64,000 nucleotides of DNA from Saccharopolyspora indica (GCF_027853965.1 NZ_JAQGLB010000006.1:124001-188000), one strand, 5' to 3'. Positions 43,466 through 52,544 are shown, counted from the stretch's first letter. Notes: generated from the letters alone by a model not told the origin. Numbers and translations are program-made.

Positions 43466-45343
43466 ATGACGGTGACCTGGGAGACCATGCGCTCCTTCGC
43501 CAGCGACGGATCGGTGACCAGACAACGGCTCTCGCCCGGACTGGCCCGGCGGATCCTGCGCTACGCCCGGCCGTACCTGCGCGACATCATCCCGTTCCTG
43601 GTGCTGGTGATGCTCGCCGCGGTGCTCGGGATCGTCAACCCGCTGCTGTTCAAGGCCATCATCGACGACGGCATCGTGCCGCAGAACATGTCGCTGATCG
43701 TCTGGTTGGCGGTTGCGGTGGCCGGGGTCGCGCTGCTCGACGCCGCGTTCTCGCTGCTGCAGCGCTGGTACTCCGCGCGGCTCGGCGAGGGCCTGATCTA
43801 CGACCTGCGCTCGGAGGTCTTCGACCACGTGCAGCGGATGCCGGTCGCGTTCTTCGTGCGGGCCCAGACCGGGGCGCTGGTCAGCAGGCTCAACAACGAC
43901 GTCATCGGGGCGCAGCGGGCGCTGACCAGCACCCTGTCCTCGGTGGTGTCCAACGTGCTGAGCCTGGTGCTGGTGCTGGCCACCATGTTCACGCTGTCCT
44001 GGCAGATCACCCTGATCGCGCTGGCGCTGCTGCCGCTGTTCCTGCTGCCGGTGCGCTGGATCGGTCGGCGGCTGCAGCGGATCACCCGGGAGCAGATGAA
44101 GGTCGACGCCGAGATGAGCTCGCTGATGACCGAGCGCTTCGGCGTGGCCGGGGCGATGCTGGCCAAGCTGTACGGCCGCGCCGACGAGGAGGCCGCGCAG
44201 TTCGCCGCGCGGGCCGCGCGGGTGCGCGACATGGGCGTGGTCTCGGCGATGTACAGCCGGATCTTCTTCGTCGCCCTGACGCTGCTGGCCGCGCTGGCCA
44301 CCGCGGTGGTCTACGGGCTCGGCGGTGGGCTGGTGCTCACCGGCGCGCTCCAGCTCGGCACCCTGGTCGCGCTGGCCACGCTGCTCACCCGGCTCTACGG
44401 GCCGCTGACCGCGCTGTCCAACGTGCACGTGGACGTCATGACGGCGCTGGTCAGCTTCGACCGCGTCTTCGAGGTGCTGGACCTGCGCCCGATGATCGAG
44501 GAGAAGCCCGGCGCCGCCGAGCTGCCCGCCGGTGCCGCCGACGTCGAGTTCGACCGGGTCTCGTTCCGCTACCCGGCCTCCAGCGAGGTCTCGCTGGCCT
44601 CGCTGGAATCGGTGGCCCGGCAGGACAACTCGCCCGCGCAGGAGGTGCTGCACGACATCTCCTTCCGCGCCGCACCGGGGCAGACGATCGCGCTGGTCGG
44701 CCACTCCGGCGCGGGCAAGACGACGATCACCAACCTGGCCGGGCGGCTCTACGACGTCGACGGCGGCGCGGTGCGCATCGGCGGCACCGACGTCCGCGAC
44801 GTCACGCTGGCCTCGCTGTACCGCTCCGTCGGCGTGGTCACCCAGGACCCGCACATGTTCCACGACACGATCCGCGCCAACCTGACCTTCGCCCGCCCCG
44901 GCGCCACCGACGAGGAGATCATCGAGGCGCTGCGCACCGCGCAGCTGGGCCACCTCGTCTCGGCGCTGCCGGAAGGGCTGGACACCGTGGTCGGCGACCG
45001 CGGTTACCGGCTCTCCGGCGGGGAGAAGCAGCGGCTGGCGATCGCCCGGCTGCTGCTCAAGGCACCGCCGATCGTGGTGCTGGACGAGGCGACCGCGCAC
45101 CTGGACTCGGAATCGGAGGCCGCGGTTCAGGAGGCGCTGCGGACCGCGCTGTCCGGGCGGACCGCACTGGTCATCGCGCACCGGCTGTCGACCATCCGCG
45201 AAGCGGACCGCATCCTGGTCATCTCCGGGGGCAGCATCGCCGAGGACGGCACGCACGCCGACCTGCTGGCCCGCGACGGCCTCTACGCCGAGCTCTACCG
45301 GACCCAGTTCGCCCAGCAGAACACCGAGGAAGAAGCCGCGTGA
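43466..45343 (+). CDS. ABC exporter, fused membrane and ATPase domains
   Basis: A 625-residue ABC half-transporter. The membrane domain (about 30-320) has six helices; the ATPase domain has Walker A GHSGAGKTT, signature LSGGEKQRLAIARLL, Walker B IVVLDEATAHLD and the H-loop IAHRLST. Between them is an unusual 20-residue insertion (SEVSLASLESVARQDN) just before the nucleotide-binding core. It works as a dimer, probably exporting a drug or lipid. A MarR regulator is convergent immediately downstream and may control it. Confidence 0.9.
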   Translation: MTVTWETMRSFASDGSVTRQRLSPGLARRILRYARPYLRDIIPFLVLVMLAAVLGIVNPLLFKAIIDDGIVPQNMSLIVWLAVAVAGVALLDAAFSLLQRWYSARLGEGLIYDLRSEVFDHVQRMPVAFFVRAQTGALVSRLNNDVIGAQRALTSTLSSVVSNVLSLVLVLATMFTLSWQITLIALALLPLFLLPVRWIGRRLQRITREQMKVDAEMSSLMTERFGVAGAMLAKLYGRADEEAAQFAARAARVRDMGVVSAMYSRIFFVALTLLAALATAVVYGLGGGLVLTGALQLGTLVALATLLTRLYGPLTALSNVHVDVMTALVSFDRVFEVLDLRPMIEEKPGAAELPAGAADVEFDRVSFRYPASSEVSLASLESVARQDNSPAQEVLHDISFRAAPGQTIALVGHSGAGKTTITNLAGRLYDVDGGAVRIGGTDVRDVTLASLYRSVGVVTQDPHMFHDTIRANLTFARPGATDEEIIEALRTAQLGHLVSALPEGLDTVVGDRGYRLSGGEKQRLAIARLLLKAPPIVVLDEATAHLDSESEAAVQEALRTALSGRTALVIAHRLSTIREADRILVISGGSIAEDGTHADLLARDGLYAELYRTQFAQQNTEEEAA

Positions 45344-45360
45344 TCAGCGCCCCGCTCCGG

Positions 45361-45852
45361 TCACTCCGGCTGGGGCGGGGCGGTGGTGATGGTGCCCTCG
45401 GGGTCGAGGTGCGCCAGCACCGCCGCGCAGAGCTCGTCGAGCTGGCGCACCTGGTCGTCGGTGAGCCCGTCGAAGACCAGGTCGCGGACCTTCTCCACGT
45501 GTCCCGGCGCGGTCGCCACGACCTTGTCGTGGCCGGCGTCGGTGAGCTCGGCGACGTTGCCGCGGCCGTCGCCGCTGGCGCGCTGCCTGCGCACCCAGCC
45601 CTGCTGCTCCAGCCGGGCGACCACGTGCGAGACCCGCGAGGGCGAGGCGTTGGCCCGCGCCGCCAGGTCGCTCATCCGCAGCGCCCGGTCGGGAGCCTCG
45701 GAGAGCATGGCCAGCACCCAGTAGCCGAAGTGGGTCAGCCCGGAGTCCCGTTGCAGCTGCGCGTCGAGCTTCGCGGGGACGACCGTCATCAGCGCGGCGA
45801 ACTTGCGCCAGGCGCACTGCTGTTCATCGCTGAGCCATCTGGGTTCGGACAC
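45361..45852 (-). CDS. MarR-family transcriptional regulator
   Basis: A 163-residue MarR-type regulator with a winged helix at about 60-125: LTHFGYWVLAMLSEAP, LRMSDLAARANASPSRVSHVVARLEQQGWVRR and a GRGNVAELTDAG wing. GTG 45852 is the likely start because family homology begins there; an ATG at 45882 is possible but has no better ribosome site. It lies tail to tail with the ABC exporter and next to the MFS exporter, either of which could be its target. Confidence 0.83.
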   Translation of the reverse strand: MSEPRWLSDEQQCAWRKFAALMTVVPAKLDAQLQRDSGLTHFGYWVLAMLSEAPDRALRMSDLAARANASPSRVSHVVARLEQQGWVRRQRASGDGRGNVAELTDAGHDKVVATAPGHVEKVRDLVFDGLTDDQVRQLDELCAAVLAHLDPEGTITTAPPQPE

Positions 45853-45903
45853 CGCCCCAGGATACGCCGACATACTTGACATTTCACATATTTCCCACGC
45901 CGG

Positions 45904-47085
45904 TCATCGTCCGGCAACGCTGCGCGACTTCTTCGAGGCACCGATGGCGAGCGACAGCAGGATCAAGGAGCTCAGGCCGAGAACCGCCGCGACGACCGGC
46001 AGCACGCCCGCCCCCGGACCGCTCAAGGTCAACCCCCCGACGGCACCGCCCAGTGAAACGCCGAGGTAGGTGCCCGACGTGTTGAGCGCCAGCGCCTGGG
46101 CGGCGACGGGTCCGGCGAGCTGGTGGAGGCGCGCCTGGATCGCCGGGGAGTTCCAGAAGGCCATGCCGCCCCAGATCGCGCCCACCGCGGCGAGCACCGC
46201 GAAGGGCACGGGCCGGACGAACCAGAACGCCCCCATGATCACCATGATGCCGGTGAAGGCGCCGATCCCGGCGACCAGGGCGCGATCCGCACCCCACCGA
46301 TCCGCGGCCTTCCCACCCGCCCAGATGCAGACGATGCCGGTCAGCCCGGACAGGCTGAACGCGAGCGCGCGCTGGTCCACGTCGGCCTCGCTCACCGCGT
46401 GGAGGTACGGCACCGTGTAGGTGAGCATCATCATCGACCCGGTCATGAGCACGCAGTTCGCCAGGAGCCCGAGCGACACCGGCGCGCTGGCCAGGACCCG
46501 CAGCTGCTCGGGGATGCTCGGCACCACGCCCGTCCGCTCCGGTTCCCGGGGCAGGGTCACCAGCAGGAAGGCCAGCGCCACGACTCCGGCCACCGCCATC
46601 GAGGCGAACGTCATCCGCCAGCCGTGGTGGCCGCCGATCCAGGTGCCGATCGGGACACCGGCCGCGATCGAGCCGGTGACGCCGAGCGCCACGACCGCGA
46701 CGTACCTGCCGACGTGGGTCTCCGGAGCTCGTTCGGCGGCGTGGGCGAACACCGCCGGGGTCGAGGCCGCCGCCGCGGTCGCCGCCACGACCCGCAGCAC
46801 GAGCAGGAAGCCGAAGCTGGTCGCCGCGGCCGCCAGGACGTTGGCCACGACGAAGACGACGAACGCGGCGGTGAGCAGCCGACGGCGGGAGATCCGCGCC
46901 AGTGCGACGCCCGCGATCGGCGCGACCAGCGCGACGGTGAGCGAGAACACGGTCACCAGCTGCCCGGCGTGCGCCTCGCTCACCGCGAGGTCCCGCGCGA
47001 TCTCCGGCAGGACACCCGCGATCACGTAGTCATCGGTGTAGAGGACGAAAGCCGCGACGAGCAGCGCGAACAGCCAAGCGGGCAC
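45904..47085 (-). CDS. MFS drug-type exporter (DHA1-like)
   Basis: A 393-residue major facilitator protein with 12 hydrophobic segments. TDDYVIAGVLPEIARDL, the ISRRRLL loop and GRYVAVVALGVTGSIAAGVPIG (motif C-like) match DHA1 drug-proton antiporters. GTG 47085 is chosen because AGGAGGGGAC lies directly upstream; ATGs at 47112 and 47115 would add nine or ten charged residues. A perfect 20-bp palindrome 80 bases upstream suggests tight repression, as with TetR-controlled exporters. Confidence 0.85.
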   Translation of the reverse strand: MPAWLFALLVAAFVLYTDDYVIAGVLPEIARDLAVSEAHAGQLVTVFSLTVALVAPIAGVALARISRRRLLTAAFVVFVVANVLAAAATSFGFLLVLRVVAATAAAASTPAVFAHAAERAPETHVGRYVAVVALGVTGSIAAGVPIGTWIGGHHGWRMTFASMAVAGVVALAFLLVTLPREPERTGVVPSIPEQLRVLASAPVSLGLLANCVLMTGSMMMLTYTVPYLHAVSEADVDQRALAFSLSGLTGIVCIWAGGKAADRWGADRALVAGIGAFTGIMVIMGAFWFVRPVPFAVLAAVGAIWGGMAFWNSPAIQARLHQLAGPVAAQALALNTSGTYLGVSLGGAVGGLTLSGPGAGVLPVVAAVLGLSSLILLSLAIGASKKSRSVAGR

Positions 47086-47164
47086 AGCTGGTCCCCTCCT
47101 GCGCCTCGACATCATCCGATGGGCGCGCGGCAACGACGAGTTCGGGCAGGCCGCCCAGCCGGAA

Positions 47165-47184
47165 ACTATCACAGGTGTGATAGT
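47165..47184. promoter_or_regulatory. Perfect 20-bp palindromic operator before the MFS exporter
   Basis: ACTATCACA (47165-47173) and TGTGATAGT (47176-47184) are perfect inverted repeats around GG. CTATCA...TGATAG recalls the core of tet operators, so a TetR-family repressor is the likely ligand. No TetR gene lies in the window. Confidence 0.7.
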
Positions 47185-47231
47185 CGCGGCGCGCGGGATT
47201 CCCGCCGGTTCTCCCGGCGCGGTGCGGCAGG

Positions 47232-48224
47232 TCAGCGCGGTGCGGTGAGCTCGTCGGCGGTGCGCGTGTTGATCACCCGCTCGGCGGGCACACCGCACTC
47301 CTCGGCGCGGGCGCAGCCGTGGGCCAGCCAGTCCAGCTGCCCGGGTGCGTGCGCGTCGGAGTCGATGCTGAACAGGCAGCCGATGTCGCGGGCGAGGCGG
47401 ATCAGCTCGCGGGGCGGGTCCAGCCGGTCCGGCCGCGAGTTGATCTCGACGGCGACGCCGTGGTCGCGGCAGGCCTGGAACACCGCGGTCGCGTCGAAGG
47501 CCGACTGCGGGCGCTTCTTGCCCGCGCCGATCAGGCGGCCGGTGCAGTGCCCGAGCACGTCCACGTGCGGGTCGGCCACCGCGGCGCACATCCGGCGGGT
47601 CATCTCAGCGGCGGGCATCCGCAGCTCGGAGTGCACGCTGGCCACCACGACGTCGAGCTGCGCCAGCAGTTCCGCCTCCTGGTCAAGCGAACCGTCGGAG
47701 AGGATGTCGACCTCGATGCCGGTCAGGATGCGGAACGGCGCGAGGCGCTGGTTGAGCTCGTCGACGACGCGCAGCTGCTCGCGCAGCCGCTCCGCCGACA
47801 GGCCGCGGGCCACCTTCAGCCGCGGCGAGTGGTCGGTGAGCGCGATCCACTCGTGCCCGAGGTCGCGGGCGGTGGTGGCCATCTCGGCGATCGGGCTGCC
47901 GCCGTCGGACCAGTCCGAGTGCGTGTGGCAGTCGCCGCGCAGCGCGGCCCGCAGCTGCGCGCCGCGCTCCGGCACGTCCACTTCGGACCGGAGCCGGGCC
48001 AGGTACTCCGGTGTCCGCCCGCGATGCGCTTGCTCGATCACCGCGGCGGTCGTCCGGCCGATGCCCTCCAGCGCGGTCAGCCGCCCCGAGGCCACCCGTT
48101 CGTCGAGGTCCGGCAGCTCGTCGACGATCGCGGCGGCCCGCCGGAACGCCCTGACCCGGTAGGTCGGCGCATCGGCCCGTTCCAGCCGGAAGGCGATCTC
48201 GCGCAGTGCCCGTGCCGCATCCAC
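47232..48224 (-). CDS. PHP-domain phosphoesterase with helix-hairpin-helix, PolX C-terminus-like
   Basis: A 330-residue protein. The first 90 residues hold a helix-hairpin-helix (LTALEGIGRTTAAVIEQA); the rest is a PHP domain with the metal motifs GDCHTHSDWSDG, LTDHSPRL, GIEVDIL, SVHS, HCTGRL and SIDSDAHAP. This is the architecture of the C-terminal end of bacterial family X DNA polymerases, without the polymerase domain. It may be a phosphatase or a DNA-repair nuclease. GTG 48224 is the first start before the homologous region. Confidence 0.8.
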   Translation of the reverse strand: MDAARALREIAFRLERADAPTYRVRAFRRAAAIVDELPDLDERVASGRLTALEGIGRTTAAVIEQAHRGRTPEYLARLRSEVDVPERGAQLRAALRGDCHTHSDWSDGGSPIAEMATTARDLGHEWIALTDHSPRLKVARGLSAERLREQLRVVDELNQRLAPFRILTGIEVDILSDGSLDQEAELLAQLDVVVASVHSELRMPAAEMTRRMCAAVADPHVDVLGHCTGRLIGAGKKRPQSAFDATAVFQACRDHGVAVEINSRPDRLDPPRELIRLARDIGCLFSIDSDAHAPGQLDWLAHGCARAEECGVPAERVINTRTADELTAPR

Positions 48225-48348
48225 GCGGTCATTCGTAGTCGCTGCGCGGCCGCGGCGCCAGGTGATTGCCGCCGGGGGCTTGGCTCCCGGCGGGTGCGGC
48301 GCGTTAGATGACCACCGGGAACGTCGTGACCGAGAGGTGAGGTGGAGA

Positions 48349-49416
48349 GTGCAGCAGTACGAACTCGCGGTGCTGCCCGGTGACGGGATCGGCAACGAGG
48401 TCATGCCCGAGGCGTTGCGCGTGCTCGACGTGGTCGGCGCGAAGTACGGGGTGCGGTTCGGCTACCGGCACTTCGACTGGAGCTGCGAGACCTACAAGAG
48501 CACCGGTGCGATGATGCCCGCCGACGGGCTGGACAGGCTGCGCGACCACGACGCGATCCTGCTCGGCGCGGTCGGCTGGCCCGGCGTGCCCGACCACATC
48601 TCGCTGTGGGGGCTGCTGCTGCCGATCCGCCGCGAGTTCGACCAGTACGTCAACCTGCGGCCGGTGCGGCTGCTGCCGGGCGTGACGCCGCCGGTGCGCG
48701 ACAAGCGGCCGGGCGACATCGACTTCTGGGTGGTGCGGGAGAACACCGAGGGCGAGTACTCGCAGCTGGGCGGCAGGCAGGGCGAGGGCACTCCGACCGA
48801 GATGGTGCTGCAGACCGCGGCGTTCACCCGGCGCGGCACCGACCGGATCATGCGCTACGCCTTCGAGCTGGCGCGCGAGCTGGGCAAGCCGCACGTGACC
48901 TCGGCGACCAAGTCCAACGGCATCTACCACTCGATGCCGTACTGGGACGAGCGGTTCGCCGCGATCGCCGCGGAGTACCCGGAGGTCACCGTCGACCAGG
49001 ACCACATCGACATCCTGTGCGCCCGGTTCGTGATGTCGCCGGAGCGCTTCGACGTGGTCGTGGCCAGCAACCTCTTCGGCGACATCCTCTCCGACCTGGG
49101 TCCGGGCGTGACCGGCACGATCGGGGTGGCCCCGTCGGGCAACATCAACCCGGAGCGCGTCCACCCGTCGACGTTCGAGCCGGTGCACGGTTCGGCCCCG
49201 GACATCGCCGGGCGGGGCATCGCCAACCCGATCGGCCAGATCTGGTCGGCGGCGATGATGCTGGACCACCTCGGGCTGGCGGAGGCCGGTGCCGACGTGG
49301 TCGGCGCGATCGAGCGCGTCCTCGCCGACGCCTCGGCCCCGCGCACGCCGGACCTCGGCGGGAAGGCGACCACCGAGGAGCTGGGCAAGGCCATCGCCGA
49401 GGCGGTCGCGGGCTGA
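48349..49416 (+). CDS. Tartrate/D-malate/3-isopropylmalate-type dehydrogenase
   Basis: A 355-residue member of the beta-decarboxylating dehydrogenase family. PGDGIGNEVMPEALRVL at the start, VVRENTEGEYS, SNLFGDILSDLG and EPVHGSAPDIAG are family signatures. The sequence PIRREFDQYVNLRP and the segment DWSCETYKSTGAMMP fit the tartrate/D-malate (TtuC/DmlA) branch rather than LeuB. It oxidises a 2-hydroxy dicarboxylic acid with NAD(P). GTG 48349 follows GGTGGAGA. It stands alone. Confidence 0.85.
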   Translation: MQQYELAVLPGDGIGNEVMPEALRVLDVVGAKYGVRFGYRHFDWSCETYKSTGAMMPADGLDRLRDHDAILLGAVGWPGVPDHISLWGLLLPIRREFDQYVNLRPVRLLPGVTPPVRDKRPGDIDFWVVRENTEGEYSQLGGRQGEGTPTEMVLQTAAFTRRGTDRIMRYAFELARELGKPHVTSATKSNGIYHSMPYWDERFAAIAAEYPEVTVDQDHIDILCARFVMSPERFDVVVASNLFGDILSDLGPGVTGTIGVAPSGNINPERVHPSTFEPVHGSAPDIAGRGIANPIGQIWSAAMMLDHLGLAEAGADVVGAIERVLADASAPRTPDLGGKATTEELGKAIAEAVAG

Positions 49417-49421
49417 TCGAG

Positions 49422-49446
49422 CGGGGCGCGGTGCCGCCGCGCCCCG
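49422..49446. terminator. GC-rich bidirectional hairpin between convergent genes
   Basis: CGGGGCGCGG (49422-49431) pairs perfectly with CCGCGCCCCG (49437-49446) around the loop TGCCG. It fills the 30-base gap between the dehydrogenase and the convergent amidase. It has no U-tract, as is common in actinomycetes, so it could terminate both transcripts. Confidence 0.65.
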
Positions 49447-50766
49447 TCAGCCGCCGATCCGGGCGGCGACGGCCAGCAGGACGTCCTCCTGCCCGGGCCT
49501 GCCGACGAGCTGGAGCCCCACCGGGAGCCCGCCGAGCGTGCCCACCGGAACCGACACCGCGGGCACTCCGGCGACGTTCCACGGGCTGGTCAGCCCGAGC
49601 AGCGCGGTGAGCACCCGCGTTCCGGTGCCGCCGACGGTGGTCTCGCGCTGCCCGATCTCGGTGGCAGTCACGCAGGTCGTCGGCAGGGCCAGCAGGTCGA
49701 CCCGGGTCAGCAGCTCACCGACCTCGCGGCGCCACCGGTCGCGCGCGGCCAGCGCCCGCACGTGCTGCCAGCCCGCGATCCGCGCCGATTCCCGCAGCCG
49801 GTCCCGGACGTCGCCGGTGTAGAGCTCCGGGTGCTCGGCGAGGCGCTCCGCGTGGTTGGCGCAGGCCTCGCTGGCCTGGATGCCCAGGTAGGCCCCTCGC
49901 ACCAGCTCCGGATCGCCGATCTCGGCGTCCCGCACGGTCAGCCCGTCCAGCGCGGCGCGGGCGATCCGGGTGATCTCCGGGTCCGTCGGGTGCAGCGAGT
50001 CCGGGTCGAGCCAGCCGATGCTCGCGGTCTCGCCGCGCTCCCGGCTCGGTTCGTCGCGCAGTCCGGCCAGGACGCGGTAGGCGGTGCGGCAGTCCTGCGG
50101 GCTGCGGGCCAGCACTCCGACGTGGTCCAGCGACTGCGCCAGCGGGAACACGCCGTCGACCGGGATCGCGCCGAAGGCCGGTTTGAACCCCACCACCCCG
50201 CACAGCGCGGCCGGGATGCGCACCGATCCGCCGGTGTCGGTGCCCAGCGCCAGCGGCACCATCCCGGCGGCGACCGCGGCGCCGCTGCCACCGCTGGAGC
50301 CGCCGGTGATGCGGGTGGGGTCGTGCGGGTTGCGGGACGGGCCGCGGTGCGCGCTGTCGCCGGTCGGGCCGAAGGCGAACTCGTGGGTGGTGGTCTTGCC
50401 GACCAGCACCGCGCCGCCCGCTCGCAACCGCCGCACGCATTCGGCGTCCGATGTGGACACGTGGTCGGCGAAGTGCGCCGAGCCCATCGTGGTGGGCAGG
50501 CCGGCGACTTCGATGATGTCCTTGACCGCCACCGGGATGCCGTGCAGCGGCCCGCGGTCCAGGCCTTCGGCCAGTTCGGCGTCGGCCTTCTCCGCGGCCT
50601 TCACCGCGCCGTCGCGGTCGACCGCGGTGAAGGCGTTGAGCTCGCCGTCGAGCTCCGCGATGGCCCGCAGCGCGGCCTTGGTGAGCTCGACGGCGCTGGT
50701 CTCACCCGCGCGCAGCCGTCCGGCGAGTCCGGTGGTGGTCAGCTCGGCGAAGAACCCCTGGGTCAA
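49447..50766 (-). CDS. Amidase-signature family amidohydrolase
   Basis: A 439-residue amidase-signature enzyme. The Ser-cis-Ser-Lys machinery is visible: VAVKDII (Lys), GGSSGGSGAAVAAG with TGGSVRIPAA (the two serines). It cleaves an amide; the substrate is unknown. The TTG start at 50766 overlaps the cydC stop (TTGA), with GGAGAGGGG inside the end of cydC, so it appears translationally coupled to the cytochrome bd operon. Confidence 0.85.
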   Translation of the reverse strand: MTQGFFAELTTTGLAGRLRAGETSAVELTKAALRAIAELDGELNAFTAVDRDGAVKAAEKADAELAEGLDRGPLHGIPVAVKDIIEVAGLPTTMGSAHFADHVSTSDAECVRRLRAGGAVLVGKTTTHEFAFGPTGDSAHRGPSRNPHDPTRITGGSSGGSGAAVAAGMVPLALGTDTGGSVRIPAALCGVVGFKPAFGAIPVDGVFPLAQSLDHVGVLARSPQDCRTAYRVLAGLRDEPSRERGETASIGWLDPDSLHPTDPEITRIARAALDGLTVRDAEIGDPELVRGAYLGIQASEACANHAERLAEHPELYTGDVRDRLRESARIAGWQHVRALAARDRWRREVGELLTRVDLLALPTTCVTATEIGQRETTVGGTGTRVLTALLGLTSPWNVAGVPAVSVPVGTLGGLPVGLQLVGRPGQEDVLLAVAARIGG

Positions 50767-52544
50767 CGGTCGCGCACCCCTCTCCCGGTGAGCGCCGCGG
50801 CGCGGCGACGGAGATCATCCTGCGGCCGGATCGCCGGGTCCGTCAACGCTTCGGCTTCCCACAGGTCGCGGAACGGTCCCGGCTGCGCGAGGAGTTCCCG
50901 GTGCGGGCCGCGCTGCACGATCCGGCCGGCGTCGAGCACCAGGATCTCGTCGAACTCGGCGAGGCGGGCCAGCCGGTGCGTCACGACGATGGTCGTCCGC
51001 CCGGTCCTGGTGCGCAGGAGGCGGCTCAGGATCTCGTCGGCCAGTTCCGGTTCCAGCGCCTCGGTCGGCTCGTCGAGCAGCAGCACGCCCGGCTCGGCCA
51101 GCAGCGCCCGCGCCAGCAGCAGGCGTTGCCGCTGGCCGCCGGAGAGCGGTTGCCCGGACTCGCCGACGAGCGTGTCGAAACCCGCGGGCTGCCGGCGGAT
51201 CCAGTCGAGCAGTCCGGCCTGCTCGGCCGCTCGTTCCAGCTCGGACTCGGCGGCCTCCGGTGCCGCCAGCAGCAGGTTGTCCCTGATGGTGGTGCTGAAG
51301 ACGTGCGCGTCCTGGGTGACCGCACGGGTTTCCGGCCGCTCGACGCGGCCTGCCGTCACCGGCACGAGTCCGGCCAGAACACCGAGCAGCGTGCTCTTGC
51401 CCGCTCCGCTGGCGCCGACGACGGCCACCGCTCGGCCAGGTCCGACGGTCAGGTCCACGTTGTTCAGGGCTGGCCGGTCGTAGTGCACCGAAACGTCGTG
51501 CAGCGCCAGGTTCTCGGCATTCGCCTGCGGCAGCGGGATCGGAGGTGCGGCGAGCAGCTCCGTGATCCGCCGCAGCGCCGGGACGTGCTCGGTCCAGCGG
51601 CGCGCGGCGTCGGTCAGCGGGAGAACGGTTTCGAACGCCGCCAGCGCCAGGAAACCCACCACTGCCGCGCTCGTCTGCGGCTGACCGGCGAGCAGCGCGG
51701 TCCCGGTCACGGCCACCGCCGTCATGCCCTGCACCACGACACCACCCGCCAGCAGCGCGCTCCGGGACGGTTCGCCATCACGCCGCCGCATCCGCGCTGC
51801 GTGCTGCTCGGCGCGCGACACCGCCGCGGGCACCGCGCCGAAGGCGGCGAGTTCGCGAGCTCCGTCCACGAGATCGGCGGCGGCGACGGCCAGTTCGGCC
51901 CGATCCGCGGCGCTCCGGTCGCGGCGGTGGGTCAGCACGGCGAAGGCGGGTAGCACCACCGCAGCGACCAGCAGACCACCGGCCAGCACCGGCCCGGCGG
52001 CCGGAACCACGACGGCGCAGGCCAGCACCGATCCGGTGGCGACGACCAGTGCGATCAACGCCGGGGACAGGCAGCGCAGCAGCAGTTCCTGAACGCTGTC
52101 GACGTCGGACACCAAGCGGGACAGGGCATCTCCGTCGCGCAGCGCCGGACGCCCCAGCCTGGCCCGGAACACCTCGGGACGCAGCCGCGCGACCGCCCGC
52201 AGCGCGGCGTCGTGCCCGGCCAGGCGCTCCAGGTAGCGGAACGCGCCGCGAGCCAGCGCGCACGCGCGAACCCCGACGATGGCCAGGCTCAACGCCGACA
52301 GCGCGGGCTGCTCGGCGGCGCGGGTGATGAGCCAGGCAGCCAGCGCCATCAGCCCCACAGCGCACAGCTCGGCGGCCACCCCGGCTGCCACTGCGGCCAG
52401 CAAGCGCGGCTGTTCCGCCTCTCCGCGATTCACAGTGGTGGTTGCGTTCGGGATCGACCTCACGTTGTGCGGTTTCTTGTGGCTGGGTTGCGTCACGTTC
52501 CCCTGAGGTGCGGTCGAGCACTGGGTCGACACAGATCTGCTCAT
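50763..52544 (-). CDS. cydC: Cytochrome bd assembly ABC transporter CydC, N-terminus read through repeat copy 3
   Basis: A protein of up to 593 residues: six helices, then an ATPase with Walker A GASGAGKST, signature LSGGQRQRLLLARA and Walker B VLLLDEPTEALE. With CydD it exports reduced thiols or handles haem for cytochrome bd assembly. ATG 52544 overlaps the cydD stop (ATGA) with GGAGGTGG upstream, but the first 45 or so codons then run through the dispersed repeat and look unlike any CydC. An alternative TTG at 52403, just after the repeat and its GGAGAGGCGG, starts exactly at CydC homology (546 residues). Confidence 0.87.
   Translation of the reverse strand: MSRSVSTQCSTAPQGNVTQPSHKKPHNVRSIPNATTTVNRGEAEQPRLLAAVAAGVAAELCAVGLMALAAWLITRAAEQPALSALSLAIVGVRACALARGAFRYLERLAGHDAALRAVARLRPEVFRARLGRPALRDGDALSRLVSDVDSVQELLLRCLSPALIALVVATGSVLACAVVVPAAGPVLAGGLLVAAVVLPAFAVLTHRRDRSAADRAELAVAAADLVDGARELAAFGAVPAAVSRAEQHAARMRRRDGEPSRSALLAGGVVVQGMTAVAVTGTALLAGQPQTSAAVVGFLALAAFETVLPLTDAARRWTEHVPALRRITELLAAPPIPLPQANAENLALHDVSVHYDRPALNNVDLTVGPGRAVAVVGASGAGKSTLLGVLAGLVPVTAGRVERPETRAVTQDAHVFSTTIRDNLLLAAPEAAESELERAAEQAGLLDWIRRQPAGFDTLVGESGQPLSGGQRQRLLLARALLAEPGVLLLDEPTEALEPELADEILSRLLRTRTGRTTIVVTHRLARLAEFDEILVLDAGRIVQRGPHRELLAQPGPFRDLWEAEALTDPAIRPQDDLRRRAAALTGRGVRDR
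52413..52518 (-). repeat. Dispersed ~106-bp operon-junction repeat, copy 3 (start of cydC)
   Basis: Third copy, on the minus strand, in the direction of cydC. Relative to copy 2 only three of the first 48 bases differ and the last 30 are identical. It lies between the ATG that overlaps cydD and the place where CydC homology starts. Its GGAGAGGCGG end can serve an internal TTG (52403). As in the other copies, the 5' CTC-N2-CCGC is complementary to the 3' GCGG-A-GAG. Confidence 0.82.
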
